Below, in pieces: positions 13,220 to 22,548 of a stretch of 36,427 nucleotides of DNA. The notes under the pieces were generated by a model. That model did not search any database. It saw only the letters and a list, made by a program, of their open reading frames with translations, and had not been told where the DNA came from. The position numbers and the translations under genes are program-made. Every line of letters begins with the position of its first letter. Within the stretch, counting starts at the first letter, position 1. This DNA comes from an uncultured Prevotella sp. (lineage in GTDB: Bacteria; Bacteroidota; Bacteroidia; Bacteroidales; Bacteroidaceae), in contig ONHQ01000048.1 in the NCBI GenBank assembly GCA_900317685.1, positions 1 through 36,427 of the forward strand. The letters run 5' to 3'.

Positions 13220-13264
13220 TTTTGCCGCAGCCACGCAAGAAAAGCGAGGTTGCGGCAAAATTTT
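13220..13264 (+). terminator. Rho-independent terminator closing the cassette
   Basis: TTTTGCCGCA (13220-13229) and TGCGGCAAAA (13251-13260) form a 10-bp perfect stem followed by TTTT. It works on paper in both directions because A and T tracts flank the stem. Confidence 0.85.
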
Positions 13265-13348
13265 ATCAAGAATTTGAGAATGAGAGAATCCCCTGAGCAC
13301 CCTTTTAAAAATTGATGAGATTTCCGTGATATATTCAGAAAAATATGT

Positions 13349-13356
13349 TATCTTTG
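13349..13356 (+). promoter_or_regulatory. Promoter -7 box (TATCTTTG) for the Abi-like gene
   Basis: TATCTTTG matches TAnnTTTG; no clear TTTG -33 box is 20 bases upstream. The transcript would start near 13363 and contain a 35-codon ORF before the Abi-like gene at 13523. Confidence 0.5.
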
Positions 13357-13406
13357 CAACTATAAGTGCAATCAAAGAGAAGTAAGTCTCGAACCGATTG
13401 CGAGGG

Positions 13407-13514
13407 ATGAATAAGGAAGTCTTATCCAATCTATATAAAAAGCAAAAACCCGGGGTCATCACCAGCATCGAATATCTGGGAGAGGGCCTTACCGGGACTG
13501 CATTGCAAAGTTAA
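13407..13514 (+). CDS. Possible 35-residue small protein upstream of the Abi-like gene
   Basis: An ATG at 13407, preceded by GCGAGGG, opens a 35-codon frame ending at TAA 13512-13514. The product begins MNKEVLSNLYKKQKPGVI and ends LGEGLTGTALQS; it has no membrane segment. It lies 44 bases after the expected transcript start and 8 bases before the Abi-like ATG. It could be a leader peptide or a small partner of the HEPN protein, but no homologue is recognised, and a chance ORF is possible. Confidence 0.35.
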   Translation: MNKEVLSNLYKKQKPGVITSIEYLGEGLTGTALQS

Positions 13515-13522
13515 TAATAAAT

Positions 13523-14179
13523 ATGGAATACGACAAGGATTTCTTCGAAAAAATATTTTCTACAGCAAGAACGAGGAAGTATTTTGCTCTCTATCCTCAT
13601 GACGAAAGTAAGGCCATCATTCATTATGAGTGCAACATCAAGCTATCGGAATCGTTCTACCCGAGTATGTCGATACTTGAAGTAGCCCTAAGGAATGCAC
13701 TGGCAAGAGAGTTAGAGACATACGCGGGAAGAGTGGATTGGTATAGTATCTTCGCGACGACACCGGGACTTGCCGACCTTAACAAGTACATCACACAAGC
13801 ACGGAAAATGATTGTAACAAGAGGCGAGGTAGAGAATCCGGGGAAAATAACAGCAGAACTCACTTTGGGTTTTTGGACATCGTTACTTAATCGTAATTAT
13901 GAGCGTATTTTATGGAAGGATCTTCGACGAGCTTTCCCGTTTATGCCTAAAAAACTTAGACAAAGGAAGGTGATAGCTGCCTATCTGAATCGTTTTCGTC
14001 ATCTTCGTAACCGAATAGACCATAATGAACCAATATGTTGGAATGTCAAGCGTGCAGAGGAGCTACATGAGGATTTACTGCAAGTAATGGCTTGGATTAA
14101 CAAGGGAATCCCCTTATGGGAATCAAGGCTTGACGACTTTGACAAGGTTTGTTCAGACATCAAGAAAAAGCTTTTATAG
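13523..14179 (+). CDS. Abi-like (Abi_2/AbiD-F type) HEPN protein, probable abortive-infection RNase
   Basis: This 218-residue protein has the Abi-like layout: LSESFYPSMSILEVALRNAL at 41-60, ITAELTLGFWTSLL at 109-122, LWKDLRRAFP at 130-139 and RHLRNRIDHNEPI at 159-171. The RNRIDH hexad (R162 to H167) is the RX4-6H motif of HEPN ribonucleases. Family members such as AbiD/AbiF of lactococci stop phage growth, usually at a cost to the cell. It has no signal peptide. It is transcribed from its own promoter, behind a possible small ORF, and is convergent with the DUF5686 gene. No classical antitoxin is recognisable nearby. It ends the accessory region. Confidence 0.85.
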   Translation: MEYDKDFFEKIFSTARTRKYFALYPHDESKAIIHYECNIKLSESFYPSMSILEVALRNALARELETYAGRVDWYSIFATTPGLADLNKYITQARKMIVTRGEVENPGKITAELTLGFWTSLLNRNYERILWKDLRRAFPFMPKKLRQRKVIAAYLNRFRHLRNRIDHNEPICWNVKRAEELHEDLLQVMAWINKGIPLWESRLDDFDKVCSDIKKKLL

Positions 14180-14222
14180 ATGCATCTTGGGCGATGTTAT
14201 CCGTTATTAGATGTAACCAAAA

Positions 14223-16280
14223 TTACCACTTCCTGAACAGCTCGAAACCGAACTTGCAGCCGAAGACGCGGTTGCCTCTGCCATTGCTGGTGAAGAGACC
14301 CACGGAAAACATTCGGGTCGTGAAGCCGTAGCCCACCTCGATATAGGGATGGACATGATGAGCCTCAAGCGCAGAGACGTAGAAGCGCTCCATCTCGATG
14401 TAGCGGCCCGCCCAGGGCACCCAGGAGAGCAACAGCAGGGGAGACTCGTAGGTGAGGTTCATGCGGAAATAATAGTCGGAATTCTCATAGGTCTCTGAGC
14501 GCAACAGCTCGAACTGCCCGCTCCAGTCGTCGTTCCATCCGCCGGGGATATTGTTTTCCTTGAAGTTTTCATAGCTGAGGAAGTAGGCTTTTTTGCCCTT
14601 GGAAGAGTAGAATCCGAGTCCGCCATGGGTTTGCAGCGATTGCAGTCGGTCGAAGCGGTAGATATATTCTCCGTTCATCTCCCAACGCTCATAGGCTGTG
14701 TTGGAGTGGAGAATCCCTTTCAGCGAGCGGTCGTAGTCAATGGTGAAGATGGGGCCGTCCCATCCTCCCGGCCGGTATTGCAGCTGAAAGGCAGGGGCGA
14801 AGGAGCGGTAGGTGTCTGTCCATCCGAAGCGTCGGAATTCCTGCTTGTTGACGGCCGTGCGCTGCTGATAGAGCAAACCTAACTGTATGCCGAAGACGCT
14901 GTTGGCATCGTAGTTGAGCACCAGTCGGCTGTCGGCTTGCTGGAATTCATGGAGTCGGTCGAGAATCGGAGTGATGTTGGTGGTGTCGGGCAGTTCCCTT
15001 TGGATGTCGTTGCGTACCTTGTCGCTATGGATATTGTTGCCGTTGCCTATTTCAAATTTTATGTAAGCGTTTTTGCGCTTATGAAAATAGTAGTAGAGCG
15101 GCACGCGCCAATAGAAGCGGTGCTGCTTGAAGGCGTAACCGCCCCGGAACCTCAGAGATATTTCTTTTTGCTCAGAAAACTGATAGTTGCCACGGAGATC
15201 AATCTTATAGGTGATGCCGCGGTTGTGGTCGTAGCTCATATACAGCGGGTTGAGCATGGGGTTGAGTCGGATATAACCTTGGTTGTTGACGCCAAAGTTT
15301 GACTTGAAGCGGTTGAGTGCGTTGTTGCCGATGACATCCCAGAGCACATCCTTGACGAAGTCGTGCTTTTTGGGTCTGTTGACCTTGGTGAGCTCCACAG
15401 AATCTCTTTTGTATTTCTCGGTGAACATCTGGGTATAGAGCTGCAGCTCTTTGGGCGAGAGCGTGTCGGGGCGCAAGGACGACATGAGCCCATAGTCATC
15501 GCGCTTGGGGAAGGAGTCCACGGGAGGCTTCGGTCGTTGATAGCAGGCCAAAGCTTGCGCCCTGAGTTTGTTGCCGAGCAGGGCGAACCGGGTCTCAGCC
15601 TCACATTGCTGTGGCAACAGGGTGGTGAAGCCCTTATCGCCGGGTGTGATGTTGAGCGTGAAGTCGATCATGTCGTATTCGCCTTTCAGTGTACAGCGGA
15701 GGACGCGGCCGGTGTAGTAGTCGACCAGTGCCTCACCATCGACCAGCTGGGTGTTGTCGCGGCGGGGGTGAAAAGTGACGCGTGCGGTGCCGTCGAGGAG
15801 AAAAGCCACTCGATAGCGATAGAACTTGCGGTTGTCGGCATGGAAGGGCGAGAGGAGGTAGTTCTCGATGATGGTCGTGTTGTAGATGTTGGGTGAAAGA
15901 TAGCTCAGCACCCGGTCCCACGCCTGCCGCCCATGAGGTATCGTCGTGGTGTGCAGGAGCACATGCGTGTCGAATCGCCTGCGCTTGTAGATATTGTTGG
16001 AGAAAGTCTCGCTGATATAATGCCGGTTATGGCCATGGGCGATAACATAGAGCGAAGGTACCAGCATGAGCAGCGGGTTTTTCTTGTCAATGTCTATCGT
16101 GAAGCGGTTGTAAGCATAGGTGGCGTAGCCCTGCATGTGTGTGGTGTCCACCGTGGCAGCATAGTGAAATACCCGATGCAGCAGTGCTGTGTCGGCACGC
16201 TCTCTTGCCCTCAGCGGTAACGCCACGAGAACGAAGAGTGCCATGATCAGAATCTGATGCCAACAACGATGAATGTTCAT
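14223..16280 (-). CDS. DUF5686 family outer-membrane protein
   Basis: The 685-residue protein has a signal peptide (basic start, ILIMALFVLVALPL, cleavage near residue 26). A mixed periplasmic region follows, and from about residue 330 alternating aromatic strands typical of an outer-membrane barrel (YRLRG-type strands, GYAFKQHRFYWRVPLYYYF, then a C-terminal FGCKFGFELFRKW with an aromatic last residue). This fits DUF5686, a Bacteroidota family of unknown function; many members carry an N-terminal carboxypeptidase-regulatory domain, which is absent here. The gene lies 31 bases after the ABC-F gene on the same strand and is probably co-transcribed with engB. A role in surface assembly or transport is only a guess. 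Confidence 0.8.
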   Translation of the reverse strand: MNIHRCWHQILIMALFVLVALPLRARERADTALLHRVFHYAATVDTTHMQGYATYAYNRFTIDIDKKNPLLMLVPSLYVIAHGHNRHYISETFSNNIYKRRRFDTHVLLHTTTIPHGRQAWDRVLSYLSPNIYNTTIIENYLLSPFHADNRKFYRYRVAFLLDGTARVTFHPRRDNTQLVDGEALVDYYTGRVLRCTLKGEYDMIDFTLNITPGDKGFTTLLPQQCEAETRFALLGNKLRAQALACYQRPKPPVDSFPKRDDYGLMSSLRPDTLSPKELQLYTQMFTEKYKRDSVELTKVNRPKKHDFVKDVLWDVIGNNALNRFKSNFGVNNQGYIRLNPMLNPLYMSYDHNRGITYKIDLRGNYQFSEQKEISLRFRGGYAFKQHRFYWRVPLYYYFHKRKNAYIKFEIGNGNNIHSDKVRNDIQRELPDTTNITPILDRLHEFQQADSRLVLNYDANSVFGIQLGLLYQQRTAVNKQEFRRFGWTDTYRSFAPAFQLQYRPGGWDGPIFTIDYDRSLKGILHSNTAYERWEMNGEYIYRFDRLQSLQTHGGLGFYSSKGKKAYFLSYENFKENNIPGGWNDDWSGQFELLRSETYENSDYYFRMNLTYESPLLLLSWVPWAGRYIEMERFYVSALEAHHVHPYIEVGYGFTTRMFSVGLFTSNGRGNRVFGCKFGFELFRKW

Positions 16281-16311
16281 AACTACAGATCTTTCTCCAG
16301 CTGTCTTAAAA

Positions 16312-18105
16312 TCAACTATCTAATTCACTCAATTCCAGCCATCTCATGCTTTTCTCGTCAAGTTCATCTTTAAGCTTAGTGAAGCGCTTGCTTTTCTCTG
16401 TGAGTTCCTCCACGGAGAGCTGTCCGCTGCAAAGTTCTGTTTCCAATTGCTTCTGCTCGTTTTCCAGTTTCTCAATGTCGGCAGTGAGCTGCTCAAACTC
16501 CCGCTTCTCCTTGTAGCTCATGCGGCGTCGGGTGTCGTGGTGATAGTCCTTCTTGGCCGGTGTTTTCTCAGCCTTGTTTTTCTCCTTCTCACTGTCCTCT
16601 TTGGATTTCAGAGCGCTCCATTCACGATACTGCGTGTAGTTGCCAGGGAAGTCCTTGATGACACCATTGCCCTTGAAAATGAGCAGATGATCCACTACCT
16701 TGTCCATGAAGTAGCGGTCGTGGCTGACCACGATGACACAGCCGGGGAAGTCTTCGAGATATTGCTCCAGCACCTGCAGCGTCTGTATGTCGAGGTCGTT
16801 GGTAGGCTCGTCAAGGACAAGGAAGTTAGGATTGCGCATGAGCACGGTGCAGAGGTAGAGCTTGCGGCGTTCGCCACCGCTGAGCTTGTAGACATAGTTG
16901 TGCTGTTGCTCCGGCGTGAACATGAAATAGTTGAGGAACTGTGAGGCTGTCATGTGACGGCCTCCGCCAAGATCGATGTAGTCGGCAATGTCGGTGATGA
17001 CATCGATGACTTTCTCGTCATTGTTGAATTGTAGTCCTTCCTGCGAGAAATAGCCAAAGCGCACCGTCTCACCAATGTCGAACTTACCCGAGTCAGGTGG
17101 CACGATACCGAGGAGCATCTTGATGAACGTGGACTTGCCGGTGCCGTTGTTGCCGACAATGCCCATCTTCTCGAACCGCGCGAAGTTGTAGTAGAAGTTG
17201 TCGAGGATGATCTTCTCGTTGCCCTTCGAGTCGGTGAATTTTTTTGAGACATATTGGCACTCAAAGATTTTCGAGCCAATATATACGTTGCTGGCCTTGA
17301 GTCTCATCTGGCGTTCCTCGATGCGCTGGTGGGCTTTGGCCTGCAGGTCGTAGAAGGCCTCCTCGCGGTAGCGCGCCTTGTGGCCACGGGCTTGTGGCAT
17401 ACGCCGCATCCACTCCAGTTCGGTGCGATATAGATTCTTTGCTCGTGCTATCTCAGCTGTCTGATTTTCAATGCGTTCCTGCCGCTTCTCTAAATAATAG
17501 CTATAATTGCCGTGATAGGAATAAATCGTCTCGTTGTCGAGCTCCAGGATCACTTGGCACACATGGTCGAGGAAATAGCGGTCGTGGGTCACCATCAGCA
17601 AAGTGAGCGTGGAGCGTGACAGATATCCCTCCAGCCAAACGATCATCTCAAGGTCGAGATGGTTGGTCGGCTCGTCGAGGATGAGGAAGTCAGGCTCGTT
17701 GAGCAGTGCATTGGCAAGCGCCACACGCTTCTGCTGTCCGCCGCTGAGTTGCCCCATGGGCTGGTCGAGGTCCGTGATGTGCAGCTGGGTGAGGATTTGC
17801 TTGGCTCTGAGGATCTTGTCGGGATTGCCCTCGTGATTGAAGCAAGCGTCGAGCACACTCTCCTCAGCGTCGAACTTAGGTGTCTGTTCCAGGAATCCGA
17901 TGCGTATGTCGTTGCGATAGATGATCTGTCCGTCGTCGTAGCCTTCTTTTCCTGCTAATATCTCCAAGAGCGTAGACTTTCCGGTGCCATTCTTGGCGAT
18001 GAGGCCTACTTTCTGCCCTTCACCTACCGAGAAGCTGATATTGCGGAACAGCACTTGTGCGCCGAAAGATTTTGTGAGATTTTGTACGTCTAAATAAGGA
18101 GTCAT
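16312..18105 (-). CDS. ABC-F family ATPase (Uup-like)
   Basis: The protein from ATG 18105 has 597 residues and two ABC ATPase domains in one chain with no membrane part. The first has Walker A KNGTGKST near residue 39, LSGGQQKR and DEPTNHLD; the second GNNGTGKST, LSGGERRK and DEPTNDLD. The tail (about 520-597) is a charged coiled coil (FEQLTADIEKLENEQKQLETEL), as in Uup. ABC-F proteins act on ribosomes or, for Uup, affect DNA element excision and ribosome function. An in-frame extension to 18249 was rejected because it overlaps the end of engB in another frame and precedes the conserved MTPYLDVQNLTKSFG start. It is 14 bases after engB. Confidence 0.92.
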   Translation of the reverse strand: MTPYLDVQNLTKSFGAQVLFRNISFSVGEGQKVGLIAKNGTGKSTLLEILAGKEGYDDGQIIYRNDIRIGFLEQTPKFDAEESVLDACFNHEGNPDKILRAKQILTQLHITDLDQPMGQLSGGQQKRVALANALLNEPDFLILDEPTNHLDLEMIVWLEGYLSRSTLTLLMVTHDRYFLDHVCQVILELDNETIYSYHGNYSYYLEKRQERIENQTAEIARAKNLYRTELEWMRRMPQARGHKARYREEAFYDLQAKAHQRIEERQMRLKASNVYIGSKIFECQYVSKKFTDSKGNEKIILDNFYYNFARFEKMGIVGNNGTGKSTFIKMLLGIVPPDSGKFDIGETVRFGYFSQEGLQFNNDEKVIDVITDIADYIDLGGGRHMTASQFLNYFMFTPEQQHNYVYKLSGGERRKLYLCTVLMRNPNFLVLDEPTNDLDIQTLQVLEQYLEDFPGCVIVVSHDRYFMDKVVDHLLIFKGNGVIKDFPGNYTQYREWSALKSKEDSEKEKNKAEKTPAKKDYHHDTRRRMSYKEKREFEQLTADIEKLENEQKQLETELCSGQLSVEELTEKSKRFTKLKDELDEKSMRWLELSELDS

Positions 18106-18119
18106 AGATACTTTGAATT

Positions 18120-18722
18120 TCAACCTTTGATTTCCTTGAGGATTTCGTCGATGTAGTTGAGGACCTCGTCTTTTCCAGTCTTCTTTTCCGAGCTGGTGAT
18201 GAAATAGGGTGGGAGCGACTCCCATGTGTCGAGCAGAGCGTCCATCCATTGCTTGGCATTGACCTTTGCTTTTACCGGTCCCAGCTTGTCTGCCTTTGTG
18301 AAGACGATGGAGAAGGGGATGCCGCTGGCGCCGAGCCAGTCGACAAACTCACGGTCGATCTTCTGCTGCTCGTGGCGGATGTCGATGAGCACGAAGACAT
18401 TGCAGAGCTGCTCACGCTGGAGAATATAGGAGCGTATCATCTTGTCGAGCTTGTCCTGTACGGTTTTGGAGCGCTTGGCATAGCCGTAGCCGGGAAGATC
18501 GACGAGATACCATTCGTTGTTGATGATAAAATGGTTGATGAGCAACGTCTTACCGGGAGTGGCTGAAGTTTTGGCCAAGCCTTTGTGGTTGCAGAGCATG
18601 TTGATGAGACTTGATTTGCCGACATTGCTTCGTCCGATGAAGGCAAATTCCGGTTTATTGTCTTTTGGGCACATCGACACTGTGGGTGCTGAGATGACAA
18701 ATTGGGCTTTCTTAATGTCCAT
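18120..18722 (-). CDS. engB: Ribosome biogenesis GTPase EngB/YsxC (YihA)
   Basis: The 200-residue GTPase is needed for assembly of the large ribosomal subunit. G1 is GRSNVGKSS at 30-38, then TPGKT (G2), DLPGYGYA (G3, about 75-82), TKAD (G4) and SSEKK (G5). The ATG at 18722 is chosen because the -7 box of its promoter (18740-18747) lies inside a possible longer N-terminus starting at 18752. It is first in a three-gene minus-strand group with the ABC-F ATPase and DUF5686, and diverges from ileS. Confidence 0.95.
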   Translation of the reverse strand: MDIKKAQFVISAPTVSMCPKDNKPEFAFIGRSNVGKSSLINMLCNHKGLAKTSATPGKTLLINHFIINNEWYLVDLPGYGYAKRSKTVQDKLDKMIRSYILQREQLCNVFVLIDIRHEQQKIDREFVDWLGASGIPFSIVFTKADKLGPVKAKVNAKQWMDALLDTWESLPPYFITSSEKKTGKDEVLNYIDEILKEIKG

Positions 18723-18739
18723 AGCTGATTGTTTTTGTG

Positions 18740-18747
18740 CAAAGATA
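18740..18747 (-). promoter_or_regulatory. Promoter -7 box (TATCTTTG) of engB
   Basis: TATCTTTG on the minus strand, with a TTGC at 18766-18769 as a weak -33 candidate. The transcript would begin about 10 bases before the engB ATG at 18722, giving a very short leader. Confidence 0.65.
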
Positions 18748-18776
18748 CTCATTTTTAACTAAAAAGCAATGATTGT

Positions 18777-18808
18777 TTTGTAGGAAACCTATTTTTTTAC
18801 TACCTTTG
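18777..18808 (+). promoter_or_regulatory. Canonical promoter of ileS
   Basis: TTTG (18777-18780), 20 bases, TACCTTTG (18801-18808). It diverges from the engB promoter with only about 30 bases between the -7 boxes of the two strands minus the shared -33 area, so the two may compete. Confidence 0.8.
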
Positions 18809-18848
18809 CGCAAGAATATTAATACAAGGTAAAGAAAGAGAATCATTT

Positions 18849-21800
18849 ATGTCTAAGAGATTTGCCGAACATACCGGTCTCGATCTGACGAAGATCAACG
18901 ACGAGGTGTTGAAGGAATGGGAGAAGAACGACATCTTCCACAAGAGTATTGATGAGAGAGAGGGCTGCCCTCAGTTTATCTTCTTCGAGGGTCCTCCATC
19001 GGCCAATGGTCATCCCGGTATCCACCATGTGCTGGCACGCAGCATCAAGGATACCTTTAACCGCTACAAGACCATGCAGGGCTTCCAGGTGAAGCGCAAA
19101 GCAGGATGGGACACACACGGACTGCCCGTGGAGCTCGGTGTGGAGAAAGAGCTGGGTATCACCAAAAAAGATATCGACAACAAGAAATCAGACAAGTATA
19201 TCTCGGTGGAGGACTATAACCACAAATGCCGCGAGAACGTGATGAAGTTTACGGCAGAGTGGCGTGAACTGACCGAGAAGATGGGATATTTCGTCGATTT
19301 GGATCATCCCTATGTCACTTATCACAATAAATACATTGAGACCCTGTGGTGGTTGCTCAAGCAGCTCTACAACAAGGGACTGCTCTATAAGGGCTACACC
19401 ATCCAGCCGTATTCTCCCGCTGCCGGTACCGGACTGTCGAGCCATGAGCTCAACCAGCCGGGATGCTACCGCGACGTCAAGGATACCACGGTGACGGCAC
19501 AGTTCCTCATCACGGATCCGAAAGAGAAGTGGACAAAGTGGGGCAAGCCTTATTTCATCGCTTGGACCACCACGCCCTGGACACTGCCTTCAAACATCGC
19601 ACTGTGTGTGGGACCCAACATCGACTATGTCGCTGTGGAGACCTACAACCCCTACGACGGCGAGCCGATGACGCTCGTCATGGCAGAGGCCCGGCTGGGC
19701 GCTTATCTCAAGGCTGACCAAGAGTGCAAAGAGGGTGAGCTGCCTGCCTTTGACAAGGAGAAGAAGATCTGCCCTTGGAGAGTCGTTGACCGCATGAAAG
19801 GCAGTGAGCTCGTCGGAATGCACTATAGCCAGCTGATGAAATGGGTGAAGCCCTGCGAGAAAGTAGGAGAGTATCAGCCCGAATTCGTCAATGCTTATGC
19901 CGAGGCTCATCCCGAGAAAGTCTTTGTCGGCGAGAATGGCAAGGATCATTTCGTGGAGATGGAGAGCGAGGCTTTCCGTGTCATCCCCGGTGACTACGTG
20001 ACCACAGAAGACGGTACCGGTATCGTGCATATCGCCTCTACCTTTGGTGCCGACGATGCCAAGGTAGCCAAGGACGCCCATGTGCCGGCACTCTACTTGA
20101 TCAACAAGAAGGGCGAGACACGCCCTATGGTGGATCTACAAGGAAAATACTATGTGCTCGATGAGCTCGACAAGAACTTCATTGAGCACTGTGTCGACAC
20201 GGAAGCCTACGGCCATCACGCCGGTGACTATGTCAAGAACTCCTACGACCCGAAATTCAATCCCAACGGCGTGTGGGACAAGAAAGCTTCGGAGAAAGCC
20301 GATGACCTGAATGTCATCATCTGTATGGAGATGAAGATGGAGGGCACCGCCTACAAGATCGAGAAGCATGTCCACAACTATCCCCACTGCTGGCGTACCG
20401 ACAAGCCAATCCTCTATTATCCGCTCGACAGCTGGTTCATCCGTGACACGGCCAAGAAGCAGCGTATGGTGGAACTCAACAAGACCATCCACTGGAATCC
20501 GGAGTCTACGGGTACCGGCCGCTTCGGCAACTGGCTGGAGAACCTCAACGACTGGAACCTCAGCCGCTCACGCTTCTGGGGCACGCCACTGCCCATTTGG
20601 CGCGACGAGAACCGTGGAGAGAAGTGCATCGGATCGGTGGAAGAGCTCTACAACGAGATTGAGAAGTCGGTCGCTGCCGGTGTGATGAAGAGCAACCCAC
20701 TCAAGGACAAGGGCTTTGTCGTGGGTGACTATTCTGAGGAGAACTACAACAAGATTGATCTCCACCGCCCGTATATCGACTATATTGTGCTCGTCAACGA
20801 TGAGGGCAAACCGATGTATCGTGAGAGTGATTTGATCGACGTGTGGTTTGATTCCGGTTCCATGCCTTATGCTCAGCAGCATTATCCTTTCGAGGGCGAA
20901 ATCAACGCAGAGGGACTTAAGAAGACGGGGAAGAGCGAAAGCGAATACCGCAATGAGCTCATACATAGCACCTACACAGGTACTCCCGTGCCGCCTGCCT
21001 TTTTCCCCGCAGACTTCATCAACGAGGGCGTTGACCAGACACGCGGCTGGTTCTTCACGCTCCACGCCATCGCTACGATGGTCTTTGACTCTGTCGCCTT
21101 CAAGAATGTCATCTCCTCAGGTCTCGTTCTCGATGCCAAGGGCAACAAGATGAGCAAGCACGTGGGCAATGTCACCGACCCCTTTGAGATGATCAACAAA
21201 TACGGTGCTGACCCTGTGCGCTTCTATATGATGACCAATAGTGAGCCATGGGACAACCTGAAGTTCGACCCGAATGGTGTTGACGAGGTGCGTCGCAAGT
21301 TCTTCGGTACCTTATATAATACGTATAGCTTCTTTGCCCTCTATGCCAATGTCGACGGCTATGATCCCGAGACAACGTCTTTGGAAGCTTCCAAGGATCA
21401 TCTCGTGGAAATCGACCGCTGGATTCTCTCCAGTCTCAACACGCTCGTCAAGGGTGTGCGTCGTGAACTCGATGGCTATGACCCTACCCGTGCCGGCCGT
21501 CTGATCGATGCATTCGTCAACGACAACCTCAGCAACTGGTATGTGCGTCTGAACCGTAAACGCTTCTGGGGCAAGGAAATGAGTGACGACAAACTCGCCG
21601 CTTATAATACGCTCTATACATGTTTGATGACGGTGGCAAAGGTACTTGCACCCTTTGCACCTTTCTCCGCTGACCAGCTCTATCACGATTTGGGCGGTAA
21701 AATGGAGAGCGTGCATCTCGAGTCGTTCCCTGTCGTTGACGAGAATCTGATCGACACTGATTTGGAGCAGCGCATGGACATGGCACAGAAGATCACCTCT

Positions 21801-22496
21801 ATGGTCCTCGCCTTGCGCCGTAAGGTCAACATTAAGGTGCGTCAGCCGCTGCAGCAGATTCTGATTCCGGCTGTCGACGACAACCAGCGTAAGCACATCG
21901 AGGCTGTCAAAGACCTGATCATGAACGAGGTCAATGTCAAGGAACTCAACTTTGCTGAGGGACAAAGCATCTTGGTGAAGAAGGTGAAGTGCAACTTCCG
22001 TGTCATGGGCAAGAAGTTTGGTAAGCTGATGAAGGGCGTCGCTGCCAAGATGAACGGTCTGTCACAAGACGACATTGCGGCATTGGAGCGCGAGGGTAGC
22101 TTGAGCTTTGATGTTGACGGACAAAATGTCACTGTCGACGCTGCTGATGTGGAGATCATCTCTGAGGATATCCCCGGATGGCTCGTCAGCAACGAGGGCA
22201 ATCTGACGGTAGCTTTGGAAGTGGAGTTGACGCCAGAACTTCGCAATGAGGGTATGGCCCGTGAGCTTGTCAACCGCATTCAGAACCTGCGTAAGGAGAC
22301 GGGCTTGCAGATCACCGACCGTATCAATGTCACTGTGGCTCCCAATGATGTGATTGAGGCCGCTGTGAAGTCTTTCGCTGACTATATCAAAGGACAGGTG
22401 TTGGCTGACAGCATCACAGTGGCTGACAACGATGGTGCGGAGACGGACTTCGACAGCTTCAAGCTTAATATCAAAGTAGAAAAGGCAAATGCCTAA
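18849..22496 (+). CDS. ileS: Isoleucyl-tRNA synthetase (long form)
   Basis: This enzyme charges tRNA-Ile with isoleucine. The class I signatures are present: the HIGH equivalent in PPSANGHPGIHH (49-60) and KMSKH near residue 768. The CP1 editing domain lies between, with TTTPWTLPSN and the GTGIVHIASTFG segment. At 1215 residues it is much longer than E. coli IleS (938). The GHPGIHH signature and the long C-terminus resemble the eukaryote-like type of IleS, to which mupirocin-tolerant enzymes belong; tolerance here is not shown. The C-terminal zinc-finger cysteines of the E. coli type are not seen. The ATG at 18849 follows a canonical promoter; lspA begins 52 bases after the stop. Confidence 0.96.
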   Translation: MSKRFAEHTGLDLTKINDEVLKEWEKNDIFHKSIDEREGCPQFIFFEGPPSANGHPGIHHVLARSIKDTFNRYKTMQGFQVKRKAGWDTHGLPVELGVEKELGITKKDIDNKKSDKYISVEDYNHKCRENVMKFTAEWRELTEKMGYFVDLDHPYVTYHNKYIETLWWLLKQLYNKGLLYKGYTIQPYSPAAGTGLSSHELNQPGCYRDVKDTTVTAQFLITDPKEKWTKWGKPYFIAWTTTPWTLPSNIALCVGPNIDYVAVETYNPYDGEPMTLVMAEARLGAYLKADQECKEGELPAFDKEKKICPWRVVDRMKGSELVGMHYSQLMKWVKPCEKVGEYQPEFVNAYAEAHPEKVFVGENGKDHFVEMESEAFRVIPGDYVTTEDGTGIVHIASTFGADDAKVAKDAHVPALYLINKKGETRPMVDLQGKYYVLDELDKNFIEHCVDTEAYGHHAGDYVKNSYDPKFNPNGVWDKKASEKADDLNVIICMEMKMEGTAYKIEKHVHNYPHCWRTDKPILYYPLDSWFIRDTAKKQRMVELNKTIHWNPESTGTGRFGNWLENLNDWNLSRSRFWGTPLPIWRDENRGEKCIGSVEELYNEIEKSVAAGVMKSNPLKDKGFVVGDYSEENYNKIDLHRPYIDYIVLVNDEGKPMYRESDLIDVWFDSGSMPYAQQHYPFEGEINAEGLKKTGKSESEYRNELIHSTYTGTPVPPAFFPADFINEGVDQTRGWFFTLHAIATMVFDSVAFKNVISSGLVLDAKGNKMSKHVGNVTDPFEMINKYGADPVRFYMMTNSEPWDNLKFDPNGVDEVRRKFFGTLYNTYSFFALYANVDGYDPETTSLEASKDHLVEIDRWILSSLNTLVKGVRRELDGYDPTRAGRLIDAFVNDNLSNWYVRLNRKRFWGKEMSDDKLAAYNTLYTCLMTVAKVLAPFAPFSADQLYHDLGGKMESVHLESFPVVDENLIDTDLEQRMDMAQKITSMVLALRRKVNIKVRQPLQQILIPAVDDNQRKHIEAVKDLIMNEVNVKELNFAEGQSILVKKVKCNFRVMGKKFGKLMKGVAAKMNGLSQDDIAALEREGSLSFDVDGQNVTVDAADVEIISEDIPGWLVSNEGNLTVALEVELTPELRNEGMARELVNRIQNLRKETGLQITDRINVTVAPNDVIEAAVKSFADYIKGQVLADSITVADNDGAETDFDSFKLNIKVEKANA

Positions 22497-22498
22497 TG

Positions 22499-22531
22499 AT
22501 CAGATGAAATTCATCTGTGAACACATCTGAT
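22499..22531 (+). other. Alternative hairpins between ileS and lspA
   Basis: CAGATGAA (22501-22508) can pair with TTCATCTG (22510-22517), or ATCAGATG (22499-22506) with CATCTGAT (22524-22531). The two stems exclude each other. It has no U tract and lies in the short gap before lspA, so it may influence read-through or processing. Confidence 0.4.
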
Positions 22532-22548
22532 AGTCTATATCATTTTAA

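Noticed and set aside
12275-13468. Long open frame on the minus strand (about 397 codons)
   Set aside because: It runs antisense to the DUF5675 gene, the end of the primase-helicase and the Abi-like promoter region; its translation has no family pattern, while the plus strand does. GC-rich codon positions leave the opposite frame open.
18106-18249. 48-residue extension of the ABC-F protein
   Set aside because: It overlaps engB in another frame and precedes the conserved start of the first ABC domain.
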